Source: an uncultured Bacteroidaceae bacterium
GTDB taxonomy: Bacteria; Bacteroidota; Bacteroidia; Bacteroidales; Bacteroidaceae
DNA: 64,000 nt
Direction: 5' to 3'
Assembly: GCA_944320785.1 (NCBI GenBank)
Contig: CALUIR010000001.1
Span: forward strand, 1 to 64,000
A program made the translations under genes and the position numbers. Below the pieces are notes generated by a model. That model saw only the letters and a program-made list of their open reading frames with translations. It made no database searches and was not told the DNA's origin. This document shows positions 33,234-42,616 of the stretch, in pieces; the stretch's first letter is position 1; the number at the start of each line of letters is the position of its first letter.

Positions 33234-34760
33234 TTACTTCGCCACTCTCTCCAAACGCTTCATCACGGAGAAAATGAACAATGCTGCCAAGAAGCAAAGC
33301 ACCATCAGCACGCCCCAAACCACCCACAACGGGAGGTCGCCCCACAGGGCAGAAGCCACAGAAGTCAGGTAATTGCCGATGGCCGTAGCCACAAACCATC
33401 CACCCATCATCATGCCTTTGTATTTAGGAGGAGCCACTTTCGACACGAAAGAGATGCCCATCGGCGAAAGCAACAATTCGCCGAATGTCAGCACCAGATA
33501 AGTGGAAACCAACCAATTCGGGGAAACAAACGAAGCGGCCTCGCCTGCCACTGCCTGCTCATTCGGGGTCAACAGGCCAATGGAAGCAAATATCATCAGC
33601 ACATAGCCGCAGGCTGCCACCAGCATGCCCAAGCCAATCTTGCGGGGAGCGGATGGTTCTTTGCCACGGCGTGCCAGCGCGCCGAAGATGGCCATCGACA
33701 CCGGGGTCAAAGCCACCACAAAGCAAGGATTGAATTGCTGGAAGATGGGCGCATCCACCGGCGTGGATTCCGGAAGCACCGTATATTGATACCCCAAGAA
33801 TGCCAAAGCCGCCACAATCACCACGCCGGAAACCAGCTTTCCACGGGAGGTTTTCGACTGGAACAAAGAGAAAAGCGCATACACGATGAAGATGACGGCC
33901 AGCAGGTTCCACACGTTGAACATCATGCTCTCCACACCGCTGGAACTCTTTGCCGTGAACTCATCCGCAAAATACGTCAGCGTCAACCCGTTCTGATGGA
34001 AAGCCATCCAGAAGAAGATGACCACTGCAAAGACAAGGCAAAGGGCGACAATGCGGTCTTTCGTCTCTTTCGGGGAAAGTTCCTCTGCCGCATGTTCCGC
34101 CTTGTTGCCCGCAGCAACAGATTTCGTGCTGCCTTCCACATGCTTGAATGTCTTTCGGAAACCGTAATAAATGGCCATTGAAACAATCAGGGAAACACAA
34201 GCCACGGCGAAAGCAAAATGGTAAGAATCGTTCACGCTGACGCCCCAATGGTTTTGGGCATAGTTCATGATGCCCACGGCTGCCGATGGCGCAAACAATG
34301 CGCCCACGTTGATGGCCATATAAAAGATGCTGAAAGCAGAATCCCGCTTGGAAGCATATTCGGGCGCGTCATAAAGGTTGCCCACCATTACCTGCAAGTT
34401 GCCTTTAAACAGGCCGGTACCCGTAGCAATCACAACCAACGCCGCAAACATGCAGGCCATGCCCAATGCGCCTGTGCCTGCGGGCAACGCCAACAACACA
34501 TACCCCACAAACATGGCAAGGATGCCGATGGTGACCATCTTCCCATAACCGAACTTGTCGGCAAGGATGCCGCCTATGAACGGCAGGAAATAAACTAAAG
34601 CAAGAAATGCGCCGTAAATGGTGCCGGCATCAGCCGCCGACAAGCCAAAGTTCGCTTTCAAGAACAAAACAAAAACGGCAAGCATCGTGTAATAGCCGAA
34701 ACGTTCGCCGGTATTGGCAAGCGCCAGCGCATAAAGACCTTTCGGTTGTCCTTCAAACAT
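33234..34760 (-). CDS. Proton-dependent oligopeptide transporter (POT/PTR2, MFS)
   Basis: A 508-residue major-facilitator protein with about 12-14 helices. The N terminus has the POT pattern A-N-T-G-E-R-F-G-Y-Y-T-M-L (near 16; E-R-F-x-Y-Y is the E-x-x-E-R/F-Y-Y-like proton and peptide site) and G-G-I-L-A-D-K-F-G-Y-G near 62. F-K-G-N-L-Q-V-M-V-G-N-L-Y near 118 is the second family signature. It likely imports di- and tripeptides. It is monocistronic, with a -7 element 41 nt upstream and a terminator downstream. Confidence 0.92.
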   Translation of the reverse strand: MFEGQPKGLYALALANTGERFGYYTMLAVFVLFLKANFGLSAADAGTIYGAFLALVYFLPFIGGILADKFGYGKMVTIGILAMFVGYVLLALPAGTGALGMACMFAALVVIATGTGLFKGNLQVMVGNLYDAPEYASKRDSAFSIFYMAINVGALFAPSAAVGIMNYAQNHWGVSVNDSYHFAFAVACVSLIVSMAIYYGFRKTFKHVEGSTKSVAAGNKAEHAAEELSPKETKDRIVALCLVFAVVIFFWMAFHQNGLTLTYFADEFTAKSSSGVESMMFNVWNLLAVIFIVYALFSLFQSKTSRGKLVSGVVIVAALAFLGYQYTVLPESTPVDAPIFQQFNPCFVVALTPVSMAIFGALARRGKEPSAPRKIGLGMLVAACGYVLMIFASIGLLTPNEQAVAGEAASFVSPNWLVSTYLVLTFGELLLSPMGISFVSKVAPPKYKGMMMGGWFVATAIGNYLTSVASALWGDLPLWVVWGVLMVLCFLAALFIFSVMKRLERVAK

Positions 34761-34800
34761 AAATTCCAGATTTAAGTAATTAATAATTTTCCTATGCGTG

Positions 34801-34808
34801 CAAAGATA
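34801..34808 (-). promoter_or_regulatory. Bacteroidota -7 element for the POT gene
   Basis: TATCTTTG on the minus strand; a TTG (plus-strand CAA at 34826-34828) lies 17 nt upstream. Confidence 0.65.
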
Positions 34809-34847
34809 GAATAATATTAAAGAAACAAGGCGGGCTTGCCCATCTTT

Positions 34848-35324
34848 TCATCCATACAGGGCGCAAATTTCCGCTTTTGCCTCCCGCACCAAGTCCGTCG
34901 GCGACAATTTCACCTGCAGTCCCCGCATCCCGGCGCTTACATAGATATAAGGAAACGACAGGCAAGTCTCATGGATATAAGTCGGGAAATGCTTCTTCAT
35001 GCCTATCGGCGAACAGCCCCCACGGATGTAGCCCGTCAGCGGGAGCAACTCTTTCACCGGTATCAGGTCGCACTTCTTGTTGCCCGACACTTTTGCCGCC
35101 ATCTTCAGGTCCACCTCATGTTCCCCCGGCACCACGCAGACGAAATAGCCTGTCTTGTCGCCATGAAGCACCAAGGTCTTGAATACTCTTTCGATGTCCT
35201 CGCCCAAACTGGCCGCCACATGCACGGCGGAAAGGTCGGATTCATCCACCTCATAAGGTATCAGTTCGTAAGCCACCTTCGCTTTGTCCAGCAAACGGGC
35301 CACATTCGTTTTGCTTATCTTCAT
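34848..35324 (-). CDS. ybaK: Cys-tRNA(Pro)/Cys-tRNA deacylase YbaK-like
   Basis: A 158-residue protein of the YbaK/ProX editing-domain family, which hydrolyses mischarged Cys-tRNA(Pro). A-R-L-L-D-K-A-K-V-A-Y near the start, F-K-T-L-V-L-H-G-D near 48, V-S-G-N-K-K-C-D near 79, and G-Y-I-R-G-G-C-S-P-I-G near 98 are diagnostic. Its ATG overlaps the uvrA stop by 4 bp, so it is translated in the same minus-strand operon. Confidence 0.92.
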   Translation of the reverse strand: MKISKTNVARLLDKAKVAYELIPYEVDESDLSAVHVAASLGEDIERVFKTLVLHGDKTGYFVCVVPGEHEVDLKMAAKVSGNKKCDLIPVKELLPLTGYIRGGCSPIGMKKHFPTYIHETCLSFPYIYVSAGMRGLQVKLSPTDLVREAKAEICALYG

Positions 35325-38149
35325 AATCCCAATTCTTCTTTTAAGAAACGCGACGTATAGCCTGCCCCGCTCAATGCCACTTCTTCCGGCGTGCCTGCCA
35401 CCAACACCTCGCCCCCGTTGCGCCCGCCTTCCGGCCCCATGTCGATGACATAATCCGCCATCTTGATGACATCCAGGTTATGTTCGATGACAATCACCGT
35501 GTTCCCTTTGGCAACCAGCCGGTCCAGCACGTTCATCAGCACGCGGATATCCTCAAAGTGCAACCCGGTGGTCGGTTCATCCAATATATATAGCGTCTTG
35601 CCCGTGTCCCGCTTGGAGAGTTCGGCTGAAAGCTTCACGCGCTGGCTTTCACCGCCCGACAACGTGGTGGAAGGTTGCCCCAAGCGGATGTAGCCCAACC
35701 CCACTTCCTGCAACACCTTTATCTTGTTCAATATCTGAGGCACATTCTCGAAGAACTCCACCGCCCGGTTGATGGTCATGTCCAGCACATCGGCGATGGA
35801 TTTCCCTTTGTAACGCACTTCCAGCGTCTCCCGGTTGTAGCGTTTGCCATGGCACACCTCGCAAGGCACATACACATCCGGCAGGAAGTTCATCTCAATC
35901 GTCTTGTAGCCGTTTCCCTGGCAAGCCTCGCAACGCCCGCCTTTCACGTTGAAAGAAAAACGTCCCGGCTTGTATCCCCGTATCTTCGCCTCCGGCAAAC
36001 CGACGAAAAGGTTGCGTATGTCGGAAAAGACCCCGGTGTAAGTGGCCGGGTTCGACCGTGGCGTCCTGCCCAACGGCGACTGGTCCACATTGACCACCTT
36101 GTCGATATGTTCCAACCCTTCCACGGACGAATACGGCAAAGGGTCTTGGAGCGAGCGGTAGAACTTCTGCGACAAGATGGGCTGCAACGTGTCGTTCACG
36201 AGCGTGGACTTGCCGCTGCCCGACACGCCCGTCACGCAAATCAGCCGTCCCAACGGGAACTCCACGTCCACGTTCTTCAGGTTGTTGCCCGCAGCGCCTC
36301 TCAGCCACAGCGAATGGCCGTTGCCTTTCCTCCGTTCCTTGGGAACTTCAATCTGCTTCTCCCCGTTCAGGTACTGCGAAGTCAGCGTCTGCGTCTTCAG
36401 CATTTCCTGCGGCGTCCCGGCAAACACCACTTCCCCGCCCAAGCGTCCGGCCTTCGGGCCCAAGTCCACCACATAATCGGCCGCCAGCATCATGTCTTTG
36501 TCATGCTCCACCACAACCACCGTGTTCCCGGTGTCGCGCAGTTCTTTCAAGGAATGAATCAGGCGAAGGTTGTCGCGCTGGTGGAGGCCGATGCTCGGTT
36601 CGTCCAATATGTACAACACATTCACCAGTTGCGAACCGATTTGCGTGGCCAGCCGGATGCGCTGGCTCTCCCCGCCCGACAAGGAAGCCGACGAACGATT
36701 CAGCGACAAATAATCCAGCCCCACATCCAGAAGGAACTTCAGGCGGGTGCGGATTTCTTTCAATATCTCCGCTGCGATTTTCTGCTGCTTGCCCGACAGG
36801 AACGGGTCCACCTGGCTCAACCATCCATACAGTTCCGAAATGTCCATCACAGACAGTTCATGAATGTTCTTGTCGTGGATGCGGAAATGCAGGGCTTCCT
36901 TGTTCAGCCGTGCGCCGTGGCACTCCGGGCAAACGTCCGTGCAGGCAAACTGTTCCGCCCATTTCTGCGCCGTGGCCGAAGCATCCTTCTCCTGCATCAT
37001 CTGGATGTACTTCACGATGCCCTCATAAGGCACGTAATAATCCGATGAAGTGTGGATTAGCGCCGCCTTTATCCGGATGCGTTCATCCGAGCCATACAGT
37101 ATTTCCTCTATCAAATCGTCCGGGAAGTCCTTGACCGGCTGCCGGATGTCCATTTCATGCCGTTCAAGCAAAGCGTCTATCTGCCAGAAAATCATCGTGC
37201 TTTTGTATTTCCCCAACGGGACGATGGCGCCATCATGGATGGACAGTTCCCGGTTTGGAATGACCTTGTCCACGTCAATGCGGTTCACATAGCCCAAACC
37301 TTTGCAGCGCGGGCATGCCCCCTGCGGTGAATTGAACGAAAAGTTGTGGGGCGCCGGCTCGCGGTAAGAAAGTCCCGTGACGGGACACATCAGCCTCCGG
37401 CTGTAATGCCTCGCTTCCATCGTGGCGGCATCCAATATCAGCATCAGGCCGTCGCCCTGCGTCATCGCCGTGTTCACGCTTTGCTTCAAGCGCTTGTCGT
37501 CAGGGTCGTCAGACACTTTCATCTTGTCCACCACCACTTCCACGTCGTGGTTCTTGTAACGGTCCAGCTTCATGCCCGGAACGATTTCACGAATCTCCCC
37601 GTCCACCCTCACATGCAGGTATCCTTTCTTGCGCACCTGCTCGAACAGTTCCTTGTAATGCCCTTTCCGGTTCCTCACCAAGGGGGCAAGCAAGAAAATC
37701 TTCTTCCCGGCATACTCGTGGATAATCAGGTCCAATATCTGCTCATCGGTGTAACGCACCATCTTTTCGCCCGACAGGTAAGAATAAGCCTCTCCCGCCC
37801 GCGCAAAAAGCAAACGGAGGTAATCGTATATCTCCGTCGTCGTCCCCACGGTGGAACGCGGGTTCTTGTTCGTGGTTTTCTGTTCGATGGAAATAACCGG
37901 GCTCAATCCTGTGATTTCATCCACATCCGGGCGTTCCAAGTTGCCCAGGAAATTCCTTGCATAGGCCGAGAATGTCTCGATGTAGCGGCGTTGCCCTTCG
38001 GCAAATATCGTGTCGAAAGCAAGGGATGACTTCCCGCTCCCGCTCAGCCCGGTAATCACCGTCAGGCTGTTGCGGGGAATCTTCACATCGATGTTCTTCA
38101 GGTTATGGACACGCGCCCCGTATATGCTGATTTGTTCTGTATCTTCCAT
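35321..38149 (-). CDS. uvrA: Excinuclease ABC subunit A
   Basis: A 942-residue ABC-type DNA damage sensor of nucleotide excision repair, full length for the family. Walker A motifs are G-L-S-G-S-G-K-S-S near 33 and G-V-S-G-S-G-K-S-T near 645. Zinc-binding pairs appear in C-P-R-C-K-G and C-E-A-C-Q-G to C-E-V-C-H-G, and two L-S-G-G-E-S-Q-R signatures are present. UvrA loads UvrB (44028-46058, opposite strand) at lesions. It follows the T9SS type B gene by 19 bp and precedes ybaK with a 4-bp overlap. Confidence 0.96.
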   Translation of the reverse strand: MEDTEQISIYGARVHNLKNIDVKIPRNSLTVITGLSGSGKSSLAFDTIFAEGQRRYIETFSAYARNFLGNLERPDVDEITGLSPVISIEQKTTNKNPRSTVGTTTEIYDYLRLLFARAGEAYSYLSGEKMVRYTDEQILDLIIHEYAGKKIFLLAPLVRNRKGHYKELFEQVRKKGYLHVRVDGEIREIVPGMKLDRYKNHDVEVVVDKMKVSDDPDDKRLKQSVNTAMTQGDGLMLILDAATMEARHYSRRLMCPVTGLSYREPAPHNFSFNSPQGACPRCKGLGYVNRIDVDKVIPNRELSIHDGAIVPLGKYKSTMIFWQIDALLERHEMDIRQPVKDFPDDLIEEILYGSDERIRIKAALIHTSSDYYVPYEGIVKYIQMMQEKDASATAQKWAEQFACTDVCPECHGARLNKEALHFRIHDKNIHELSVMDISELYGWLSQVDPFLSGKQQKIAAEILKEIRTRLKFLLDVGLDYLSLNRSSASLSGGESQRIRLATQIGSQLVNVLYILDEPSIGLHQRDNLRLIHSLKELRDTGNTVVVVEHDKDMMLAADYVVDLGPKAGRLGGEVVFAGTPQEMLKTQTLTSQYLNGEKQIEVPKERRKGNGHSLWLRGAAGNNLKNVDVEFPLGRLICVTGVSGSGKSTLVNDTLQPILSQKFYRSLQDPLPYSSVEGLEHIDKVVNVDQSPLGRTPRSNPATYTGVFSDIRNLFVGLPEAKIRGYKPGRFSFNVKGGRCEACQGNGYKTIEMNFLPDVYVPCEVCHGKRYNRETLEVRYKGKSIADVLDMTINRAVEFFENVPQILNKIKVLQEVGLGYIRLGQPSTTLSGGESQRVKLSAELSKRDTGKTLYILDEPTTGLHFEDIRVLMNVLDRLVAKGNTVIVIEHNLDVIKMADYVIDMGPEGGRNGGEVLVAGTPEEVALSGAGYTSRFLKEELGL

Positions 38150-38168
38150 GCTTGCTGTTTCCTCCTTT

Positions 38169-38918
38169 TTACTCTGTCACTGCCGTCGAGCCTCCCTCTG
38201 TGTAGCCCCGCAGCACCGTGATGTCGCCTTTGTGCTTGTACTGTATGCCGTCCGAGCCTTCGGCCTCCACCACAATGAAATACACGCCGTCCTTCACTTG
38301 CTTCCCTTTGTACGTCCCGTCCCATCCGTTGTCGATGTCCTCCAGGCCCCAATGGTAAATCTGCTGCCCCCATCGGTTGAACACATACGCGTTGAAGCGC
38401 ACCAACGACTGGTAGGTCACTTTGAACACATCGTTGATGCCGTCGCCGTTCGGGGAGAAAGCATTCGGCACGTGCAGTTCCGACTCGCTGACGCGCACGA
38501 TGTAAGGTTCCGACTCATCGGTCACTTCCCTCCCGTCGGCATACGTGTAAGTCACCAGCAAGCGGATATAATAAGCGCCTGAATCATAGAAATCCATCTC
38601 CGTGTCGTCCTCGAAGCGCACCAGTTCGTTGTCGGAAAAGTCCGGCTGCTTCGACATGTTCCATTCGCAACGCCACGTCATCCCTTCCGGTCCTTCAATG
38701 TGTGCCTCGCACACCACGGACAATGGCGCCGAGCCCACATATTCCACGCTTGCTTCCAAGGTGTCGGCCGGTTCCACGGGCTGGCCGTTGGCCTCCACGC
38801 AATAGATTCTCACGTTATGGCTGCCATACTGGCTCTGCGCCCGCAGGCCAAAGGCTGACAACAGGCAGGCGCACAGCACAATAAGCCTTACTTTTCCCAA
38901 CATGCTACTCTGCTTCAT
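38169..38918 (-). CDS. Exported protein with gliding-motility/T9SS type B C-terminal domain
   Basis: A 249-residue secreted protein (signal peptide M-K-Q-S-S-M-L-G-K to L-R-A-Q). The C-terminal ~85 residues match the type B sorting domain: [32 protein letters not shown] and D-G-V-Y-F-I-V-V. The N part is probably an Ig-like or PKD-like beta fold. Type B cargo is usually bound to a PorP/SprF-like protein at the surface. I prefer 38918; a Met at 38930 is possible. Confidence 0.87.
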   Translation of the reverse strand: MKQSSMLGKVRLIVLCACLLSAFGLRAQSQYGSHNVRIYCVEANGQPVEPADTLEASVEYVGSAPLSVVCEAHIEGPEGMTWRCEWNMSKQPDFSDNELVRFEDDTEMDFYDSGAYYIRLLVTYTYADGREVTDESEPYIVRVSESELHVPNAFSPNGDGINDVFKVTYQSLVRFNAYVFNRWGQQIYHWGLEDIDNGWDGTYKGKQVKDGVYFIVVEAEGSDGIQYKHKGDITVLRGYTEGGSTAVTE

Positions 38919-38963
38919 GACAATTTCCAAGTATGTTCACACAATATGTAACGGCAATGGCCG

Positions 38964-38971
38964 CAAAATTA
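38964..38971 (-). promoter_or_regulatory. Bacteroidota -7 element for the T9SS cargo-uvrA-ybaK operon
   Basis: TAATTTTG on the minus strand, 46 nt upstream of the start at 38918. Confidence 0.6.
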
Positions 38972-39248
38972 ATGCATCGGCGGGAGATTTCATAGCATCA
39001 TTTATGCATTTCCAAGAAATTTATGCTCGCTGGAATGCACCAGATGCCTAAGGCATGCCGCCCTTCAAGACAAGAATGGCCGGACACATGACACCCCACT
39101 ACAAAGGGGGGGCAAAACCGTTGCTGCTTCCATCATCCTTCATTTTACGGCAAAAATAATCATTTTGTTCATCATAAAAGGAAAAAAAGGCAAACGATGC
39201 GCCGCATGCCATCAATATTCCAGGACATCAAAACGAGCTTGCTTTTAT

Positions 39249-39332
39249 ACGATTACTAATCGTCAAGCGATACGATTACTAATCGTCAAGCGATACGATT
39301 ACTAATCGTCACGCATTACGATTACTAATCGT
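39249..39332. repeat. Four-copy palindrome array at 23-bp spacing
   Basis: The 15-nt palindrome ACGATTACTAATCGT (7-nt arms around a central C) occurs without change at 39249, 39272, 39295 and 39318, each followed by an 8-nt linker close to CAAGCGAT. Confidence 0.92.
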
Positions 39333-39339
39333 GCGGAAA

Positions 39340-39424
39340 ACTGTTCCTGAAAAATCAGGAAAACTTCATGGAAGATTCCGAAAAACCTTTGAAGGTTTCC
39401 GCCAAAACATCAGAGGGCTCCCAA
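39340..39424 (+). repeat. 21-bp-period degenerate repeat, locus C
   Basis: Directly follows the palindrome array. Units ATGGAAGATTCCGAAAAAC, TTTGAAGGTTTCCGCCAAAAC and ATCAGAGGGCTCCCAAAG are in 21-bp register. The plus-strand frame reads G-K-L-H-G-R-F, R-K-T-F-E-G-F, R-Q-N-I-R-G-L. Confidence 0.7.
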
Positions 39425-39492
39425 AGCCCGCGCTCAAGGGATGCCCCATGTTTTTCTTGCGGGATTATGCCCCGCAAATGAATTTGTTTTTG

Positions 39493-39500
39493 TACTTTTG
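39493..39500 (+). promoter_or_regulatory. Bacteroidota -7 element for the LysM gene
   Basis: TACTTTTG matches TAnnTTTG, 35 nt before the ATG at 39536. Confidence 0.6.
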
Positions 39501-39535
39501 TTCGATATTAAGTTTTCTCACACAAAAAAGCATCT

Positions 39536-41356
39536 ATGAAACTGATAAACCGCCTGCTCCTCTTGCTGCTTCTGGCAAGCATGCCGCACGGGCGCGCCCT
39601 TGCGCAAAGCAACGGCGGCCCAAACCCTGCCTGCTTCCTCCACACGGTGCAGAAAGGGCAAAGCCTCTACTCCATTTCCAGCATCTACCAAGTGAGCCAG
39701 GACGACATCATCCGCCTCAACCCCGGATGCGAAACGAGGATATATGCCGGGCAAACGTTGAAAATCCCGCAGGCACAGGGGCAAAGCATGCCGCAATACC
39801 ATACCATACAGGCGCACGAAACGCTCTACCAGTTGACCGTGAAATACGGCGTGCCCGCGCAAAGGATTTGCCAGGCCAACCCCGGGCTGAGCGCGCAAAA
39901 CTTCAAAATCGGCCAAGTCATCCTCATCCCGGTTGCGGAAAAAGAAAACCCGGCCTCCACACAGTCCGCACAACCCGAAAGGGAAACCACGGCGCAACAA
40001 CCCGCCGGTGGCGGCAGCCCGTCCCGGTGCCGCGACATGCACAAGGTGAAAAGGAAAGAAACCATCTACAGCATCAGCCGCCAATACGGCATCAGCAAGG
40101 AGGAACTCATCGCCGCCAACCCGGAACTGAAGAAAGGGCTGAAACGCGGGAGCTTCCTTTGCATCCCCTACCCCAAAGAGGAAGAATCCATCCAGTTCGT
40201 GGAACAACCCCGGCAACAGCCGCAAGAAAAGGAAACCGGCAACCGGGAACTGTTTGCCGCCAACAAGGAAAAGGGAGAGAGGCCGGCAACCATAAAAGCG
40301 GCCATCGTCCTCCCCTTCCTCCCGCAAGGGAACAACGCAGCCACTTCATCCAAAATGGTGGAGTACTACGAAGGATTCCTCATCGCGGCGGACAGCCTGA
40401 AGAAACAGGGCGTCTCCATCGACCTGCATGTCTATGACTCCGGCAACAATGAAAGCACATTGTCCGCCGTGCTGAACCGCGAGGAACTGAAAGACATGCA
40501 CATCATCTTCGGCCCGATGCACGCCTCCCACATACAACCCTTGGCCAGCTTCGCGCACAAGCACGGGATCCACCTGGTCATCCCCTTCTCGTCAAAGGAC
40601 GACGAGGTGTTCCACAACCCGGAAATCTTCCAAATCAACACCCCGCAATCGTACCTCTATTCCGAAGTGTACGAACACTTCCTCCGCAAGTTCCCCAACG
40701 CCAACGTCGTGTTCCTGGAGAACAAAAGCGACACGAAAGGCAAAGCGCAGTTCATCGAAGGGCTGAAAGAAGAACTGGATGCGCACGCCATCCCCTATGC
40801 CACGGCCAGCGCCAGCAGCACGTCCGCAGCATTGAAGCCGCTGCTCCGGGCCGGGAAAGACAACATTTTCATCCCCGCCTCCGGCTCGAACGCCATCCTC
40901 ATCAACCTGTTGCCGCAACTGACCGTGCTGAAAAGGGAAAATGCAGGGGAAAGCATCAGCCTGTTCGGCTATCCCGAATGGCAGACGTACACGAAGGACC
41001 ACCTCGAACGCTTCTACGAACTGGACACTTATTTCTATTCTTCGTTCTACACCAACAACCTCTTCCCCGCCGCAGTCCAGTTCACTGCCAGCTACCGCAA
41101 CTGGTACGGGAAGGACATGGTCAACAGCTACCCGAAATTCGGAATGCTGGGATTCGACACCGGCTACTTTTTCCTGAAAGCCTTGTCGCAATACGGCACC
41201 GGCTTTGAAAGCAACTTGGGCGACATCCGCGTGCATCCCATCCAGACGGGTTTCAAGTTCGAGCGGGCAAGCAACTGGGGCGGGTTCATCAACCGGAAAG
41301 TGTTCTTCGTGCATTTCACGAAAGACTATGAACTGATAAAACTTGACTTTGAATAA
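39536..41356 (+). CDS. Three-LysM protein with periplasmic-binding-protein-like domain
   Basis: A 606-residue exported protein with a signal peptide (24 residues, ending A-L-A-Q). Three LysM peptidoglycan-binding repeats are seen near residues 36-78, 86-128 and 165-207 (H-T-V-Q-K-G-Q-S-L-Y-S-I, H-T-I-Q-A-H-E-T-L-Y-Q-L, H-K-V-K-R-K-E-T-I-Y-S-I). After a Gln/Glu-rich linker, residues from about 255 resemble a type I periplasmic ligand-binding fold (I-K-A-A-I-V-L-P-F-L-P, I-I-F-G-P-M-H-A-S-H, F-I-P-A-S-G-S-N-A). It probably sits in the periplasm bound to peptidoglycan. The ligand is unknown. The barrel gene follows 3 bp downstream. Confidence 0.85.
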   Translation: MKLINRLLLLLLLASMPHGRALAQSNGGPNPACFLHTVQKGQSLYSISSIYQVSQDDIIRLNPGCETRIYAGQTLKIPQAQGQSMPQYHTIQAHETLYQLTVKYGVPAQRICQANPGLSAQNFKIGQVILIPVAEKENPASTQSAQPERETTAQQPAGGGSPSRCRDMHKVKRKETIYSISRQYGISKEELIAANPELKKGLKRGSFLCIPYPKEEESIQFVEQPRQQPQEKETGNRELFAANKEKGERPATIKAAIVLPFLPQGNNAATSSKMVEYYEGFLIAADSLKKQGVSIDLHVYDSGNNESTLSAVLNREELKDMHIIFGPMHASHIQPLASFAHKHGIHLVIPFSSKDDEVFHNPEIFQINTPQSYLYSEVYEHFLRKFPNANVVFLENKSDTKGKAQFIEGLKEELDAHAIPYATASASSTSAALKPLLRAGKDNIFIPASGSNAILINLLPQLTVLKRENAGESISLFGYPEWQTYTKDHLERFYELDTYFYSSFYTNNLFPAAVQFTASYRNWYGKDMVNSYPKFGMLGFDTGYFFLKALSQYGTGFESNLGDIRVHPIQTGFKFERASNWGGFINRKVFFVHFTKDYELIKLDFE

Positions 41357-41359
41357 CGC

Positions 41360-42037
41360 ATGAGACACAAATCCTTTCTTCTCGCCATAGCCTTGCTGTG
41401 CTGCCTGCCCGCCTTTTCCCAAGTGGGAGAGCTAAGGAACAACTGGGCCATCGGCGTGCATGGCGGCGTCAACCTCAACAAAGTGTCTTTCACCTCCGAT
41501 GTCCGTGTCAAGGAAAAAATGCAAGTGGCGCCTGCCTGCGGGATAATGGTGCGCTACCTTTCCGAAAAATACTTCGCCATGCTCTGCGCCCTGCAAGTGG
41601 AAGTGAACTATTCGCAGAAAGGATGGCTGGAAGACCCGGACGGGAACCCATACACCTACGAACGGAAGATGCACTACCTGGACGTGCCTTTCCTCGTGCA
41701 TCTAGCCTACGGCAAGGAAGAACGCGGCGTGCAAGTGTTCCTCAACCTCGGCCCGCAAGTGAGTTTCTTGGTGAAGGAAAAGGAAATATACGGCGGCCAA
41801 TGGCAGGACTTCCCCTATGAACAACACGGGAAACTGGCCGACCGCAGCGTGGACTACGGCCTCACGGGCGGCGCAGGCATGGAGGTACGAACCGGCATCG
41901 GCCACTTCCAGATAGAAGGAAGATACTACTTCGGCCTGAATGACTTCTACAACAATTCCAAACGTGATTACTTCTCACGCTCTGCCCACAGCACCATCTC
42001 CGTGCGCCTCGCCTACCTGTTTGACATCACCAAGTAA
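41360..42037 (+). CDS. Outer-membrane beta-barrel protein (PorT/OMP_b-brl_2-like)
   Basis: A 225-residue protein with a signal peptide (M-R-H-K-S-F-L-L-A-I to A-F-S-Q). The mature part is a small beta-barrel: alternating strands such as A-I-G-V-H-G-G-V-N-L-N-K-V, V-E-V-N-Y-S-Q-K-G-W, F-Q-I-E-G-R-Y-Y-F-G-L and the final V-R-L-A-Y-L-F. It fits the PorT family of the T9SS in size and pattern, but family-level assignment from sequence alone is uncertain. It is coupled to the LysM gene, and a terminator follows at 42043-42066. Confidence 0.78.
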   Translation: MRHKSFLLAIALLCCLPAFSQVGELRNNWAIGVHGGVNLNKVSFTSDVRVKEKMQVAPACGIMVRYLSEKYFAMLCALQVEVNYSQKGWLEDPDGNPYTYERKMHYLDVPFLVHLAYGKEERGVQVFLNLGPQVSFLVKEKEIYGGQWQDFPYEQHGKLADRSVDYGLTGGAGMEVRTGIGHFQIEGRYYFGLNDFYNNSKRDYFSRSAHSTISVRLAYLFDITK

Positions 42038-42042
42038 ACAAA

Positions 42043-42066
42043 AAGCCTGCAAGTCCTTGCAGGCTT
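42043..42066 (+). terminator. Terminator-like hairpin
   Basis: AAGCCTGCAA and TTGCAGGCTT flank a 4-nt loop after the barrel gene; the T tract is short. Confidence 0.7.
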
Positions 42067-42090
42067 CGCCGTATTTCTTGGGAAAGTTGC

Positions 42091-42543
42091 TCAACGAAGG
42101 CGGTCGGCGGCACGCACCAGCACTTCGTCCTTGCCGATGGCGCGGATGGCCAGATAGTTCAGCACCAAAGAGACAAAGGGCAGGCAAAGCCCCCACGACA
42201 GGTGGAACGAGGCATCCAAACGGCTCCTGAACACAAACAGGAAGGCCACGAACGCCAAATAGTAACCCAACAGCAACAGGCTGTTGAAGATGGTCATGCG
42301 GATTTGCAGGACACGGTTGCGGAAAAGGAAAATGGTGCCCAAGGCCACGATGGCGGAAAACAGCAGAAGGGCAAACATCCCCCACGAGGAAAGAAGGCGG
42401 CCGTCCTCCATCCGCACGCCAAGGTTCGTGAAGCCGGCCTCGAAACCGTTCGGGCAAAGGTAGCTGCCCACCGGGATGCACAAAGCCACCACCAGCAGGA
42501 TGGCCACCAACAATAGGTAAACACTCTGTATTCGCTGTATCAT
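42091..42543 (-). CDS. DUF4293 membrane protein
   Basis: A 150-residue protein with four predicted membrane helices (starting M-I-Q-R-I-Q-S-V-Y-L-L-L-V-A-I-L), matching the Bacteroidota-specific DUF4293 family. Function unknown. It follows rpoZ in the minus-strand bamD-rpoZ order often seen in Bacteroidales, but a strong terminator-like hairpin at 42567-42604 lies between the two. Confidence 0.87.
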   Translation of the reverse strand: MIQRIQSVYLLLVAILLVVALCIPVGSYLCPNGFEAGFTNLGVRMEDGRLLSSWGMFALLLFSAIVALGTIFLFRNRVLQIRMTIFNSLLLLGYYLAFVAFLFVFRSRLDASFHLSWGLCLPFVSLVLNYLAIRAIGKDEVLVRAADRLR

Positions 42544-42566
42544 GATTCTTCGTCTTTTTCGGTTAC

Positions 42567-42604
42567 AAAAAAGGCCGCCAATGCACCGGCAATGGCAGGC
42601 CTTT
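42567..42604 (-). terminator. Intrinsic terminator-like hairpin between rpoZ and DUF4293
   Basis: On the minus strand AAAGGCC-t-GCCATTGC pairs imperfectly with GCATTGGC-GGCCTTT, followed by T residues. It would limit read-through into the DUF4293 gene, whose ATG is 24 nt further on. Confidence 0.7.
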
Positions 42605-42616
42605 CCATGCTAATGG

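Larger units (their letters stand above)
38931..39535. other. Gene-free gap with two kinds of repeat
   Basis: Contains the promoter at 38964-38971 (-), the four-copy palindrome array at 39249-39332, the 21-bp-period array at 39340-39424 and the promoter at 39493-39500 (+). An additional TATTTTTG on the minus strand at 39151-39158 has no gene attached. No coding frame is credible. Confidence 0.65.

Noticed and set aside
35675-37048. 457-codon plus-strand frame
   Set aside because: Antisense to uvrA; Gln/His/Arg-rich shadow composition.
39249-39332. Possible CRISPR array
   Set aside because: Repeat units are palindromes of 15 nt with near-constant 8-nt linkers; true spacers of about 30 nt are absent and no cas genes are in the window.
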